Notes: generated from the sequence alone by a model not told the origin. A stretch of DNA of 64,000 nucleotides from Lachnospiraceae bacterium (GCA_015057865.1 SVDH01000001.1:1-64000), one strand, 5' to 3'; counted from the first letter of the stretch, positions 42,116-50,957 are shown. Program-made: numbers and translations.

Positions 42116-42703
42116 ATGGGAAAAGTAGCAAAATCGCCGTGGATCATGCATTATGATGCATCGAGCTGCAACGGCTGCGATATTGAAGTCCTTGCCTGCC
42201 TGACTCCGGTCTATGATGCGGAGCGGTTTGGCGTGATCAACTGCGGTGATCCGTTTCAGGCGGATATCCTGCTGATCACAGGTGGTGTAAACAAGCAGAA
42301 TGCCCCGATCGTAAAGCAGCTTTACGATCAGATGGCAGAGCCGAAAGTCGTTTGCGCGATCGGCGTATGTGCTTGCACCGGCGGCATTTTCAAAGAGTGC
42401 TATAACATTTTAGGCGGTGTTGACACCGTGATCCCGGTTGACGTTTATATCCCGGGCTGCGCGGCAAGACCGCAGGCCATCTTAGACGGCGTGGTAAAGG
42501 CTGTCGGCATCTTCCAGCAGAAGGCAGATGAGATGGATAAAAACAAGAAAATGAAACCGGCACCGCAGGCAGCACCGGTAGAAGAGAAAGCTGAAGAAGC
42601 TGCAGAGCCGGTTGTTCAGGCCGCAGAGCCGGTTGCAGAAGCTGCAGAGGCAGTTGAAGAAAAAGCTGTAGAAGCAGGAAAGGAGGTTGTCGCAAATGAC
42701 TGA
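42116..42703 (+). CDS. echC: Ech hydrogenase small subunit (NuoB-like) with Ala/Glu tail
   Basis: Residues 1-140 are the [NiFe]-hydrogenase small subunit. The four cysteines of the proximal [4Fe-4S] cluster are in SSCNGCDIEVLAC, VCACTGGIF and YIPGCAARP. After about residue 145 the protein adds some 50 residues of Ala/Glu/Val-rich sequence (EEKAEEAAEPVVQAAEPVAE), not part of the fold. echF carries a similar tail. It passes electrons between EchF and the NiFe site. Confidence 0.92.
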   Translation: MGKVAKSPWIMHYDASSCNGCDIEVLACLTPVYDAERFGVINCGDPFQADILLITGGVNKQNAPIVKQLYDQMAEPKVVCAIGVCACTGGIFKECYNILGGVDTVIPVDVYIPGCAARPQAILDGVVKAVGIFQQKADEMDKNKKMKPAPQAAPVEEKAEEAAEPVVQAAEPVAEAAEAVEEKAVEAGKEVVAND

Positions 42704-43073
42704 GGTAAAATGCCCTGAAAACATTTTAGAAGAAATCAGAGCAGATCAGTTGCCGGAAAAGGTTATGGCGAAGATGGCGGAAGGATATCGTCTGTCACAG
42801 GCCTGCGCGGCAACCATTGAGGATCATCTTGAGCTGAGCTATTCCTTTGCGGAAGATAACAGTTTTCAGTATTATACATTCCGAATCCTGCCGGCAGAAG
42901 GGGAGGAAATCCCGAGTATCACAAGAATCTGCCCGGCGGCGATATTCTATGAGAATGAAATGCGTGAGCTGTTTGGCGCGAACATCACACTGATCGCGCT
43001 GGATCTGCAGGATAAAATGTATCGGATCGAAGAGGTACAGCCTTTCGCGCCGGAAAAGAAGGAGGGGGAGTAA
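42696..43073 (+). CDS. echD: Ech hydrogenase subunit D (NuoC-like)
   Basis: The 125-residue protein matches the short NuoC/HycE-N domain: FRILPAEGEEIPSITRICPAAIFYENEMRELFGANI. It has no cofactor and helps assemble the hydrophilic arm. ATG 42696 is used because AAGGAGG lies at good spacing; an in-frame TTG at 42687 is too near it. It overlaps echC by eight bases and abuts echE. Confidence 0.88.
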   Translation: MTEVKCPENILEEIRADQLPEKVMAKMAEGYRLSQACAATIEDHLELSYSFAEDNSFQYYTFRILPAEGEEIPSITRICPAAIFYENEMRELFGANITLIALDLQDKMYRIEEVQPFAPEKKEGE

Positions 43074-44168
43074 ATGGCTGAGACAACGGCAAAAAGAAGT
43101 ATCATTCCTTATGGCCCGCAGCACCCCGTGCTTCCGGAGCCGATCCATCTTGATCTGGTCCTCGAGGATGAGAAGATCGTAGATGTTCTGCCGAACGTCG
43201 GATTCATCCACCGCGGACTGGAGAAACTGGTTCAGAAAAAGGATTTTAATGAAATGATGTATGTCATCGAGCGTGTCTGCGGTATCTGCAGCTTCGTTCA
43301 TGGCATGGGCTACTGTGCTACTATCGAGAAGGTTTTCGATGTGGAGATTCCGGATCGCGCAAAATTCCTTCGTACGATGTGGAGCGAGATGAGCCGTATC
43401 CACAGCCACATGCTGTGGCTGGGACTTCTGGCAGACGCGTTCGGTTTCGAGAGCCTGTTCTATCAGGTTTGGAGAAGCCGTGAGCAGATCCTGAACATGG
43501 TTGAGCTTCATACAGGAAGCCGCCTGATCTCATCTGTCAACAAAGTCGGCGGTGTATTAAAAGACGTTGATGATGACAAGCTGAAGATCCTGTCTAAGAC
43601 AGTTGATCAGATTGAAGAGGACATGCTGCGTGTACAGAAGGTTTTCTTTGAAGACTATTCCGTACAGAGCCGTCTGAAGGGAATCGGTATCCTGACACCG
43701 GAAAATGCACATGCACTTGGCGCGGTTGGTCCGTTTGCACGTGCGAGCGGTATCCCGCTGGATCTGCGTATGCGCGGTGACAACGCAATGCCTTACATTG
43801 ATTTTGAGCCGATCACCAGTAATGACTGTGACTGCTTTGCAAGATGCTATGTCCGTTTTATGGAAGTATTGCAGTCGATCGACATCATTCGTCAGTGTAT
43901 CGCAAAGATGCCGGCAGATCATACACTGGTCACTCCGGTTAAGGGCAACCCGCAGGGTGAAGCGTTCATGCGCTTAGAGCAGCCGCGTGGTGAGGTGGTT
44001 TACTACGCGAAGGCAAACGGTACGAAGTATCTGGAGCGTTTCCGTGTACGTACCCCCACCTTTGCAAACCTGATCCCGCTTTGTGAAACCTTAAAGGGCG
44101 AGAGCTTTGCAGACCTGGGGCTTCTGGTTCTGTCCATTGACCCGTGCATCAGCTGTACAGAGCGATAA
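43074..44168 (+). CDS. echE: Ech hydrogenase large subunit (NiFe active site)
   Basis: The 364-residue protein keeps both metal motifs, RVCGICSFVHG (about 64-74) and DPCISCTER at the very C-terminus. So it binds NiFe and is a true hydrogenase rather than a complex I NuoD. It stops directly after the second motif, without the C-terminal extension that most hydrogenases must have removed by an endopeptidase; the CooH/EchE group is known for this, and no such protease gene is seen here. It reduces protons with electrons from ferredoxin, or the reverse. Confidence 0.94.
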   Translation: MAETTAKRSIIPYGPQHPVLPEPIHLDLVLEDEKIVDVLPNVGFIHRGLEKLVQKKDFNEMMYVIERVCGICSFVHGMGYCATIEKVFDVEIPDRAKFLRTMWSEMSRIHSHMLWLGLLADAFGFESLFYQVWRSREQILNMVELHTGSRLISSVNKVGGVLKDVDDDKLKILSKTVDQIEEDMLRVQKVFFEDYSVQSRLKGIGILTPENAHALGAVGPFARASGIPLDLRMRGDNAMPYIDFEPITSNDCDCFARCYVRFMEVLQSIDIIRQCIAKMPADHTLVTPVKGNPQGEAFMRLEQPRGEVVYYAKANGTKYLERFRVRTPTFANLIPLCETLKGESFADLGLLVLSIDPCISCTER

Positions 44169-44189
44169 GGAAAGGAGGACAATGATATT

Positions 44190-44705
44190 ATGGCAAAATT
44201 AGCGAATTTTACGCCGACGATCTTAAAGAATCTGTTCTCCAAGCCGGCTACGACGACATATCCGTTTGAGCCTTTCAAATATCCGGAAGGCACACGCGGT
44301 CATATTGAGAACGATATCGACAACTGCATTTTCTGCGGTATGTGTACAAGAAACTGCCCGACCCGCTGTCTGACAGTGGACAAGGCAACCCACACCTGGA
44401 CGATCAACCGGTTTGACTGCCTGGCATGTGAATACTGCACGGTTGTCTGCCCGAAGAAATGTCTGCACACGGTAGAAGGCTATCAGGAGCCGATGCCGGA
44501 GAAATCGAGCGTGACATATACGATGTCGGAAGAAGCGATCGCGGCAGAAGCAGAGAAGAAACGGATCGCAGCAGAGAAGGCAAAAGCTGCCAAGGAAGCT
44601 GCTTTGAAGAAAAAAGCCGAAGAAGAAGCAAAAGCAGCTGCTGAGGCAGCCGCACCGGCAGCAGAGACAGTTGCTGAGGCAGCAGAAGCAGCTCCGGCTG
44701 AGTAG
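44190..44705 (+). CDS. echF: Ech hydrogenase ferredoxin-like subunit with Ala/Glu tail
   Basis: Residues 1-100 hold two [4Fe-4S] motifs, CIFCGMCTRNCPTRCL and CLACEYCTVVCPKKCL, as in NuoI/EchF, which accepts electrons from reduced ferredoxin. From about residue 115 the protein continues as an Ala/Lys/Glu-rich helix (AEKAKAAKEAALKKKAEEEA) ending in Ala/Pro/Glu, like the tail of echC. GGAAAGGAGG precedes the start. Confidence 0.92.
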   Translation: MAKLANFTPTILKNLFSKPATTTYPFEPFKYPEGTRGHIENDIDNCIFCGMCTRNCPTRCLTVDKATHTWTINRFDCLACEYCTVVCPKKCLHTVEGYQEPMPEKSSVTYTMSEEAIAAEAEKKRIAAEKAKAAKEAALKKKAEEEAKAAAEAAAPAAETVAEAAEAAPAE

Positions 44706-44723
44706 AGATTTGGAGGATGAGGT

Positions 44724-44945
44724 ATGTGTGTAGCACTTCCGGGAACGGTGCTTGAAGTACAGGGCGATGTTGCTATCGTTGATTTCAGCGGGAATCAGGT
44801 CCGCGCGCGAGCAGGTCTGGTGCCGGTCGTTCCGGGAGACCGCGTGCTCGTGCATGCCGGATGCATTCTTCAGAAAGTGTCGACTGATACAGCCGACGAA
44901 ATGGAAGAACTGTTCCGCGAGATCGACGAGGTCTTGAGCGAATAG
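44724..44945 (+). CDS. hypC: Hydrogenase maturation factor HypC
   Basis: The 73-residue protein starts MCVALPGTV; the second-residue Cys is essential in HypC, which carries the Fe(CN)2CO unit with HypD to the large subunit. The body is the family OB-like barrel (GDVAIVDFSGNQVRARAGLVPVVPGDRVLVHAG). It lies 18 bases after echF. Confidence 0.94.
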   Translation: MCVALPGTVLEVQGDVAIVDFSGNQVRARAGLVPVVPGDRVLVHAGCILQKVSTDTADEMEELFREIDEVLSE

Positions 44946-44963
44946 TACAAAAGGAAAGATAAG

Positions 44964-44986
44964 CGGGGGCGTAACGCCCCCGTTTT
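44964..44986 (+). terminator. Hairpin terminator inside the operon, between hypC and hypD
   Basis: Stem CGGGGGCG / CGCCCCCG with a TAA loop, then TTTT. It probably lowers hypDEA expression relative to ech-hypC. Confidence 0.7.
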
Positions 44987-45021
44987 CCGTAAGCAGGGTT
45001 TATATTGCAGAGAGGACAGAT

Positions 45022-46065
45022 ATGGATCTTAATACGATCAAGCAATTTTTAGCCGAATATGACGGACCGGACATGAATATCATGGAGGTCTGCGGCAGCC
45101 ATACGGCTGCGATTGCCAAAAACGGCATTCCTGGTCTTTTGTCGGAAAAGATCCATCTGATCTCCGGGCCCGGGTGCCCGGTCTGCGTTACGCCATCCGC
45201 GTATATTGACAGACTGCTGGAGCTGGCAATGCAGGAGAATACCTGTGTTGTGACATTTGGCGATCTGCTCCGGGTACCGGGGAGTGAGAAAAGCCTGCGT
45301 ATGGTAAAGGGAGAAGGCGGCAGAGTGGAGATGGTCTACTCGCCGATGGACATCCTCGAGATGGCAAAAAGAAAGCCGGAGACATGTTTTGTGTTTGCGG
45401 CAGTAGGATTTGAGACAACAACACCGGTCTATGCACTTTTGATGCAGGAACTGGTGAAAAATAATATCAAAAATGTAAAACTGTTAACGGCATTGAAAAC
45501 CATGCCGGAGGCGATCGGATTTCTTTGTGAAAACGGCGCGCCGATCAATGGATTCATCGCGCCGGGTCACGTTTCGGTGGTAACAGGAAGCAGGATCTTT
45601 GAACCGATCGCAGAAAAGTACGGTCTTCCGTTTGGCGTATCCGGATTTGAAGGGACAGAGATCCTGACTGCGCTTTATGCGATCGTCAAAATGCGCGGAC
45701 AGGGACGTGTGATCAACTGCTATCCGGCAGTCGTTACGACAGAGGGAAATATCGAAGCGCAGGCATCGGTAGAGCAGTTCTTTGAACCGGCTGATGCAGT
45801 CTGGCGCGGAATGGGAAGCATCCCGGGATCTGGCAGGATTCTGCGAAAAGAATATGCGGCATTCGATGCCGGCAGCAGAGATCTGACGGAGGATAAGAAG
45901 AAAAACCGTGCCTGCCGATGTGATCAGGTGCTGATGGGCAAGATCAGGCCGACGGAATGTCCGCTTTTTGGAAAAGTCTGTACGCCGCTCAAACCACAGG
46001 GGGCCTGCATGGTCTCGACGGAGGGCAACTGCTTTTCGTGGTACTCGAATCACCGGGTGGTGTAA
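45022..46065 (+). CDS. hypD: Hydrogenase maturation factor HypD
   Basis: The 347-residue scaffold protein assembles the Fe(CN)2CO group together with HypC and HypE. Conserved cysteines are visible in MEVCGSHTAA, SGPGCPVCVTP and the C-terminal cluster region (CRCDQVLMGKIRPTECPLFGKVC ... GACMVSTEGNC). Full family length. It follows hypC behind an intra-operon hairpin. Confidence 0.95.
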   Translation: MDLNTIKQFLAEYDGPDMNIMEVCGSHTAAIAKNGIPGLLSEKIHLISGPGCPVCVTPSAYIDRLLELAMQENTCVVTFGDLLRVPGSEKSLRMVKGEGGRVEMVYSPMDILEMAKRKPETCFVFAAVGFETTTPVYALLMQELVKNNIKNVKLLTALKTMPEAIGFLCENGAPINGFIAPGHVSVVTGSRIFEPIAEKYGLPFGVSGFEGTEILTALYAIVKMRGQGRVINCYPAVVTTEGNIEAQASVEQFFEPADAVWRGMGSIPGSGRILRKEYAAFDAGSRDLTEDKKKNRACRCDQVLMGKIRPTECPLFGKVCTPLKPQGACMVSTEGNCFSWYSNHRVV

Positions 46066-46084
46066 GAAAGCAAGGAGAATCAAT

Positions 46085-47080
46085 ATGACACAAGATAAAA
46101 TCACAATGCTGCATGGCAGCGGCGGCCAGGCGACGGGAGACCTGATCAAAAGCGTGTTTGCGGAAGCGTTTTCAAATGAGGTGCTGGGCCAGATGGAAGA
46201 CAGTGCTGTCATACCGGGCAGCGGGACGATCGCGATGACCACCGACAGCTTTGTCGTCACGCCGCTGATGTTCCCCGGCGGAGACATCGGACGGCTTGCG
46301 GTGTGCGGAACCGTTAATGATCTTCTGATGCGCGGCGCAAAGCCGATGTATCTGACCTGCGGATTTATTCTGGAGGAAGGGCTGGAAGTAAGCGTGCTGA
46401 AGCAGGCGGTCAAATCCATGGCGGAGACCGCAAGGGAAGCAGGCGTTCTGATCGTGGCCGGGGACACAAAGGTCATTGAAGGGAACGGCGGTATGTACAT
46501 CAATACAGCGGGCGTCGGATTCATTGAAAACAATGTCGACATTTCTTCTGCAAAAATCCGCCCGGGTGACGCCATTCTGGTATCAGGCACAATGGGCGAC
46601 CATCATGCAGCGCTCCTTGGCGAGCGGATGGAGATCGAGACCGAGATCAAAAGTGACAATGCGCCGCTTACAGAAATGGTAGCCGCGCTGCTGGCATCAG
46701 GTCTTGAACTGCACGCCATGCGGGATGTAACGCGCGGCGGTCTGGCGACGGTCTTAAAAGAAATGGCGGAAAGCTCGCAGACGACATTTGTCGTACAGGA
46801 TGAGGCAATCCCCGTCACACCGCAGGTACGCGACTTCTGTGGGCTGCTCGGCCTGGACCCGTATTATATGGGAAATGAGGGCAAGCTTGTCCTGATCCTG
46901 CCGGAAGACGAGGCAGAGCAAGCAATCGAAATTTTAAAAAAATCACGCTACGGTGATAATGCAGCAAAAATAGGTATCGTATGTGACGATACGCCGGGCG
47001 AATTGATCGCAGAAACCGCCATCGGCGGCCAGCGCAGGATGGATGTGTTACAGGACGAAGGACTGCCGAGGATCTGTTAA
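46085..47080 (+). CDS. hypE: Hydrogenase maturation factor HypE
   Basis: The 331-residue protein has the AIR-synthase/PurM-like fold. ITMLHGSGGQATGDLI and the ATP site region DSAVIPGSGTIAMTTDSFVV open it, and it ends GLPRIC. The C-terminal Cys is carbamoylated by HypF and dehydrated to the thiocyanate that supplies cyanide. ATG 46085 has AAGGAGAA upstream; longer upstream starts lie within hypD. hypF is not in this window, so it must be elsewhere if the pathway is complete. Confidence 0.95.
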   Translation: MTQDKITMLHGSGGQATGDLIKSVFAEAFSNEVLGQMEDSAVIPGSGTIAMTTDSFVVTPLMFPGGDIGRLAVCGTVNDLLMRGAKPMYLTCGFILEEGLEVSVLKQAVKSMAETAREAGVLIVAGDTKVIEGNGGMYINTAGVGFIENNVDISSAKIRPGDAILVSGTMGDHHAALLGERMEIETEIKSDNAPLTEMVAALLASGLELHAMRDVTRGGLATVLKEMAESSQTTFVVQDEAIPVTPQVRDFCGLLGLDPYYMGNEGKLVLILPEDEAEQAIEILKKSRYGDNAAKIGIVCDDTPGELIAETAIGGQRRMDVLQDEGLPRIC

Positions 47081-47132
47081 GCTACAAGCCGAAGCCCTAT
47101 GAGTGGCACGGCAAGATAAAAAGGGAAACAGC

Positions 47133-47501
47133 ATGCATGAAATGAGCTATATGGTGCGAATGGTAAATCTCGCACAGAAGACAGTTGAAAAAGAGCTTGC
47201 CAAAGAGCCCGCGCTTTCGTTTCGCGTGCAAAAGATCGTGGTACAGGTAGGCGAGATGACAGGCGTTATTCCGATGTATCTGCACAGATATTATCCGGAA
47301 GCGATCAAGGGAACACATCTGGAAGGTTCAGAACTGGAGACAGAAGACCTGCCTGCGATGGTGCAGTGCCTCGACTGCGGGACGGAGTACCATCCGGGTG
47401 TGGAAAATGACTACAGCTGTCCGAAGTGTAAGAGCATCCAGGGAAAGGTTACACAGGGACGGGATGTCCTTTTAAAGGAAGTTGTGCTGGAAGATTTATA
47501 A
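47133..47501 (+). CDS. hypA: Hydrogenase nickel insertion protein HypA
   Basis: The 122-residue protein starts MHEMSYMVRMV; His2 and the N-terminus bind nickel. The zinc site is CLDCG ... CPKC. It delivers nickel to the large subunit together with HypB, whose gene is not in this window. ATG 47133 gives the obligatory MHE start, with AAAGGGA upstream. Confidence 0.92.
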   Translation: MHEMSYMVRMVNLAQKTVEKELAKEPALSFRVQKIVVQVGEMTGVIPMYLHRYYPEAIKGTHLEGSELETEDLPAMVQCLDCGTEYHPGVENDYSCPKCKSIQGKVTQGRDVLLKEVVLEDL

Positions 47502-47512
47502 AGGAGTACCAC

Positions 47513-48259
47513 ATGAAAGTAACGTATATCCATCATAGTGGATACATGGTTGAACTGGAAAAGAGCATTCTTTTGTTTGACTGGTGGAAAGGTGATCTGC
47601 CGGTGATCGATCCGGAAAAGGATCTGTATGTGTTTGTTTCTCACGGACATGAGGATCATTACAGTGAAAACATCTGGGCACTTCGTGAAACGTATCCGGT
47701 ACAGTATATTCTGTTTGAAGAGATTGCGTCCGAACAGGGCAATGGAAGAAACATGCAGGGCACAGACAGAGGCGACATCCTTCGTGTCGTGCCGCATCAG
47801 GAATATGACCTTCCCGGCTATGGGGTCAGAACAGCCGGAGCAAATGCCGGCGCAGACGGCCTTCACATTGAGACCCTTCTCTCGACCGACCAGGGTGTGG
47901 CTTTTCTGGTTCAGACCGAAGGAAAGACCATCTATCATGCGGGTGATCTGAACATCTGGTACTGGGATGATGAGCCGGAAGAGGATAACCGCTGGCAGGT
48001 AGAAACCTATAAAGAGGAAATGAAGCGTCTGGCCGGCAAGCATATCGACGTGGCGTTTGTGCCGATGGATCCGCGTCTCGGCGATCATGCAGTCTGCGCG
48101 GCAGCATGCTTTCTGGAGCGGAACGACTGTGATGTGATGTTCCCCATGCACTACTGGGAACGTATGAAGAAGATTCGGGAGTATTTGAAAGATCCGCGGA
48201 TCGTACCGTATCAGGACATCATTTGTACAGAATCCGAAAAACAGCTGTGTACAAATTAG
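47513..48259 (+). CDS. Metallo-beta-lactamase-fold hydrolase
   Basis: The 248-residue protein shows the metal motif SHGHEDHYSE (HxHxDH), a later His in TIYHAGDLNIW and a final His in MFPMHYW. This is the UlaG/YtkL-like branch, acting on small molecules or nucleic acids. It begins 11 bases after hypA and is likely the last gene of the hydrogenase operon. A link with hydrogenase function is only positional. Confidence 0.8.
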   Translation: MKVTYIHHSGYMVELEKSILLFDWWKGDLPVIDPEKDLYVFVSHGHEDHYSENIWALRETYPVQYILFEEIASEQGNGRNMQGTDRGDILRVVPHQEYDLPGYGVRTAGANAGADGLHIETLLSTDQGVAFLVQTEGKTIYHAGDLNIWYWDDEPEEDNRWQVETYKEEMKRLAGKHIDVAFVPMDPRLGDHAVCAAACFLERNDCDVMFPMHYWERMKKIREYLKDPRIVPYQDIICTESEKQLCTN

Positions 48260-48329
48260 CTAAATCGACATAATGAGAACTATGCAAATTAGATAAATCA
48301 ACGATTTTTATATTTATTATATTTTTATA

Positions 48330-48358
48330 AAGACAATTTACCTTTTTCGATTTATAAT
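48330..48358 (+). promoter_or_regulatory. Candidate promoter AAGACA-N17-TATAAT
   Basis: -10 consensus at 48353-48358; -35 matches four of six. Would start the structured leader at about 48364. Confidence 0.5.
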
Positions 48359-48361
48359 ATT

Positions 48362-48505
48362 AGCGGACTGGCATATGAAGCCTCAGTTCGCTGATTTTAT
48401 GTTTCATGATCATCTCAGGATGATGACACTACAAGATGGGACCCACGCGGCGCGTGGGAAGGGGAAACGCCCCGAGAAGAAGAGAAGTGTGAGGAGAAGT
48501 AGGAT
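48362..48505 (+). promoter_or_regulatory. Structured leader of the Na/Pi symporter, possible cis-regulatory RNA
   Basis: Hairpin 1 pairs AGCGGACTG (48362-48370) with CAGTTCGCT (48384-48392). Then ACACT (48426-48430) can pair with AGTGT (48486-48490), enclosing a perfect palindromic stem CCCACGCG-G-CGCGTGGG (48442-48458) and GGGG-N5-CCCC (48461-48473). The outer stem lies directly before the GAGGAGAAG ribosome site. I recognise no known riboswitch class. Confidence 0.5.
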
Positions 48506-50191
48506 ATGACATTATTTGGCGCATTTTCATTACTGGGCGGAGTCGGCCTGTTTTTATTCGGTATGACAGTCATGTCAGCCGGTTTGAAAAATGCCTGCGG
48601 TGACAACCTGCAGGTCATTTTGAGTAAAGCTACCAAAAATAAAGTTCTTTCTGTTCTGGTCGGTGCCGGAATGACGGTATTGGTTCAGAGTTCCTCTGCG
48701 ACAGAAGCGATGGTCATCGGATTTGCCAACGCCGGAATGATCAATCTCATTCAGGCGGTCGGTATCATCATGGGTGCCAACATCGGTACCACGATCACGG
48801 CGCAGATCACAGCGTTTAATCTGAGTGCATTCGCACCGTTTTTACTGTTCCTTGGCGCGATTGCATATCTATTTATCAAGAAAAACCTGATCAAATACAT
48901 CGGCGAAGTCGTGATGGGCTTTGGTATGCTGTTCCTTGGTATCGCCATCATGAAGGAAGCGATCGCTCCCCTGGCGGAAAGCCCGGAGTTTGTCGAGATC
49001 CTGACAGGACTGAATAATCCAATCACGGCGATCGTATTTGGTATCGCCTTTACGGCACTGCTTCAGAGTTCATCTTCTTCGACCGTTATCTTCCAGGCGT
49101 TTGCAATCCAGGGACTGCTCAGCTACCACACAGCAGTTTATCTTGTGATCGGTGCGGCTGTCGGTGCATTCATGCCGAACTTCCTGGCAAGCTTTACGGT
49201 AAACCGTGACGGTAAGCGTGCCGCATATTTGAACCTTGTTTTCAACCTCTTCCGGGCAATCGTTTTGGTCATCCTGATCAATGTCTTCCCGGCGATCCTG
49301 ACATTCATTCAGAATCTGTCACCGGGCGACATCGGGCGTCAGGTTGCAAATACACACACCATCTTTGCGATCATCGCGGTGCTCATCGCACTGCCGGTAT
49401 CTAATATTTTTATCAAGATCGTGGAGAAGATCTTCCCGATCCGGCCGAACGAGCATCAGAAGCTGGAAGACAGAAAGCTTCAGTATATGACGCAGAATAT
49501 CGGTATCGGGCGCGGCAGTGTTCCGGCCGGCGTTGCGATCACGCAGGCGCAAAAAGAGATCCGCCGCATGGGCGATCTGGCAGCGACCAACCTGCGGGAA
49601 GCACTGGAATGCTTCTTTGAATATGACGAAGATAAGGCAACCGTTGTCCGTGAGCGGGAAGAGAGTGTAGATATCCTAAACCATGCCATTTCCGGCGGCC
49701 TGTCGAAGCTGCATGCCCTCTCGCTTAATCAGGAAAACCTGCGAAGGGTATCAAACCTGACAATCGCCATCACCGATATTGAGCGGCTTTCCGACCATGC
49801 GGAAAACATTGTCGAGTACGCCGAATACATGAAAAACCGCAAAGCGGAAATGACAGAAGACGCCAGAAAAGAGCTGCGCGAGATGGCTGACGATATGCTC
49901 GAAGCCGTAGACCTGTCGCTTGTCATCTTCGAGACAGAGGACTATAGCAAGCTCGATCAGATCGAAGCACTCGAAACAAAAGTAGATGATCAGGAAGACG
50001 CTCTGGTCAATGCGCACGTCGAACGTCTGATGAAAGAAGAATGCGATCCGGTTGCTGGCGTCGTCTTCTCCGACCTCGTCACCGACTTAGAGCGATGCTC
50101 CGACCACGCGATCAACATCGCCTACGCATTAAAAGACCGACCGGAAAAAGAAGCCACCACAACCTTCCAGATGAGTGAATACGACTGGTAA
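48506..50191 (+). CDS. Na+/phosphate symporter with PhoU-like C-terminal domain
   Basis: The 561-residue protein has two inverted Na/Pi cotransport repeats: GAGMTVLVQSSSATEAMVIGFANAG with GANIGTTITAQ, and FTALLQSSSSSTVIFQAFAIQG. The paired QSSS motifs bind substrate and sodium. Residues about 340-550 form a PhoU-like helical domain (MGDLAATNLREALECFFEYDEDKA; LSDHAENIVEYAEYMKNRKAE), which may gate transport. It resembles NptA/YjbB. Leader structure suggests control at the RNA level. Confidence 0.9.
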   Translation: MTLFGAFSLLGGVGLFLFGMTVMSAGLKNACGDNLQVILSKATKNKVLSVLVGAGMTVLVQSSSATEAMVIGFANAGMINLIQAVGIIMGANIGTTITAQITAFNLSAFAPFLLFLGAIAYLFIKKNLIKYIGEVVMGFGMLFLGIAIMKEAIAPLAESPEFVEILTGLNNPITAIVFGIAFTALLQSSSSSTVIFQAFAIQGLLSYHTAVYLVIGAAVGAFMPNFLASFTVNRDGKRAAYLNLVFNLFRAIVLVILINVFPAILTFIQNLSPGDIGRQVANTHTIFAIIAVLIALPVSNIFIKIVEKIFPIRPNEHQKLEDRKLQYMTQNIGIGRGSVPAGVAITQAQKEIRRMGDLAATNLREALECFFEYDEDKATVVREREESVDILNHAISGGLSKLHALSLNQENLRRVSNLTIAITDIERLSDHAENIVEYAEYMKNRKAEMTEDARKELREMADDMLEAVDLSLVIFETEDYSKLDQIEALETKVDDQEDALVNAHVERLMKEECDPVAGVVFSDLVTDLERCSDHAINIAYALKDRPEKEATTTFQMSEYDW

Positions 50192-50261
50192 TACATCTGT
50201 TGACATGATACGAGCATATTAACGGAAGACATGCGCCGTCAGGCGCGCATCTATCAAACAT

Positions 50262-50302
50262 AAAAAGAGCGATACGAGGGGTAATCGTATCGCTCTTTTT
50301 TA
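50262..50302. terminator. Bidirectional rho-independent terminator
   Basis: A perfect 16-base stem (50262-50277 and 50285-50300) with A/T flanks serves both the Na/Pi gene and the convergent hsp20. Confidence 0.9.
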
Positions 50303-50343
50303 TGAATGGGGTTCTTTTCAAAAAGGGGAATATAGAGAGAATC

Positions 50344-50814
50344 TTATCCTTCGATGGAGATATATTTTGCCGGCTCTTCAACCGGAGCTTCCGGCTCTTT
50401 CTTCGGGATTGACATGGTCAGCACGCCATCTTTGAATGCTGCATGGATATCTTCCTCTGTCAGGTCCTCGCCAATGTAAAAGCTTCTCTGATAATGTCCG
50501 GAGTAACGCTCTCTGCGGATGTACTTCTCATTCTCATTCTTCTCTTCATTCTCTGTGTTGTGGCTTGCGGTAACGGTCAGATAACCGTCTTTCAGCTCGG
50601 CCTTAACATCCTCTTTCGCAAATCCCGGCAGGTTCATCTCGATCTCATATCCGCCGTCATGCTCCTTGATATCTGTCTTCATCGCACGGAACTCTGGCAG
50701 ATTTGCGTGTGCCTGCTGTCTGCGTGTAGACGGTCCCCAGAAATCACCGCGGAAGAAATCATCAAACATGTCATCAAAGTAGCTGTTTCTAAAAGTTGCT
50801 GGTCTTAACATCAT
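50344..50814 (-). CDS. Small heat-shock protein (Hsp20/alpha-crystallin)
   Basis: The 156-residue chaperone has the alpha-crystallin domain: GGYEIEMNLPGFAKEDVKAELKDGYLTVTA and the closing GVLTMSIPKKEP with the IxI-type tail KYISIEG. The N-terminus FRNSYFDDMFDDFF is usual for Clostridium Hsp18. It holds unfolding proteins in solution. Controlled by a CIRCE element overlapping its promoter. Confidence 0.93.
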   Translation of the reverse strand: MMLRPATFRNSYFDDMFDDFFRGDFWGPSTRRQQAHANLPEFRAMKTDIKEHDGGYEIEMNLPGFAKEDVKAELKDGYLTVTASHNTENEEKNENEKYIRRERYSGHYQRSFYIGEDLTEEDIHAAFKDGVLTMSIPKKEPEAPVEEPAKYISIEG

Positions 50815-50928
50815 AACTTACCTTCTTTCTATTACCCGGGCTTTTCAGAGCCCTCTCTGTCATGCCTGTCAGATCCGGCACGACGTCTTTGTTTGAAATG
50901 TTCTATCAACTCTTGTTGATCTATAGTA

Positions 50929-50957
50929 GTTATAGCACCGATTGTTAGCACTGTCAA
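50929..50957 (-). promoter_or_regulatory. hsp20 promoter TTGACA-N17-TATAAC
   Basis: On the minus strand the -35 is 50957-50952 and the -10 50934-50929, 115 bases before the start codon. It overlaps the CIRCE repeat. Confidence 0.78.

Noticed and set aside
39262-44705. Respiratory complex I (nuo) fragment
   Set aside because: The large subunit keeps both NiFe cysteine pairs, only six subunits are present in the order of Ech, and hyp genes follow directly, so it is a hydrogenase.
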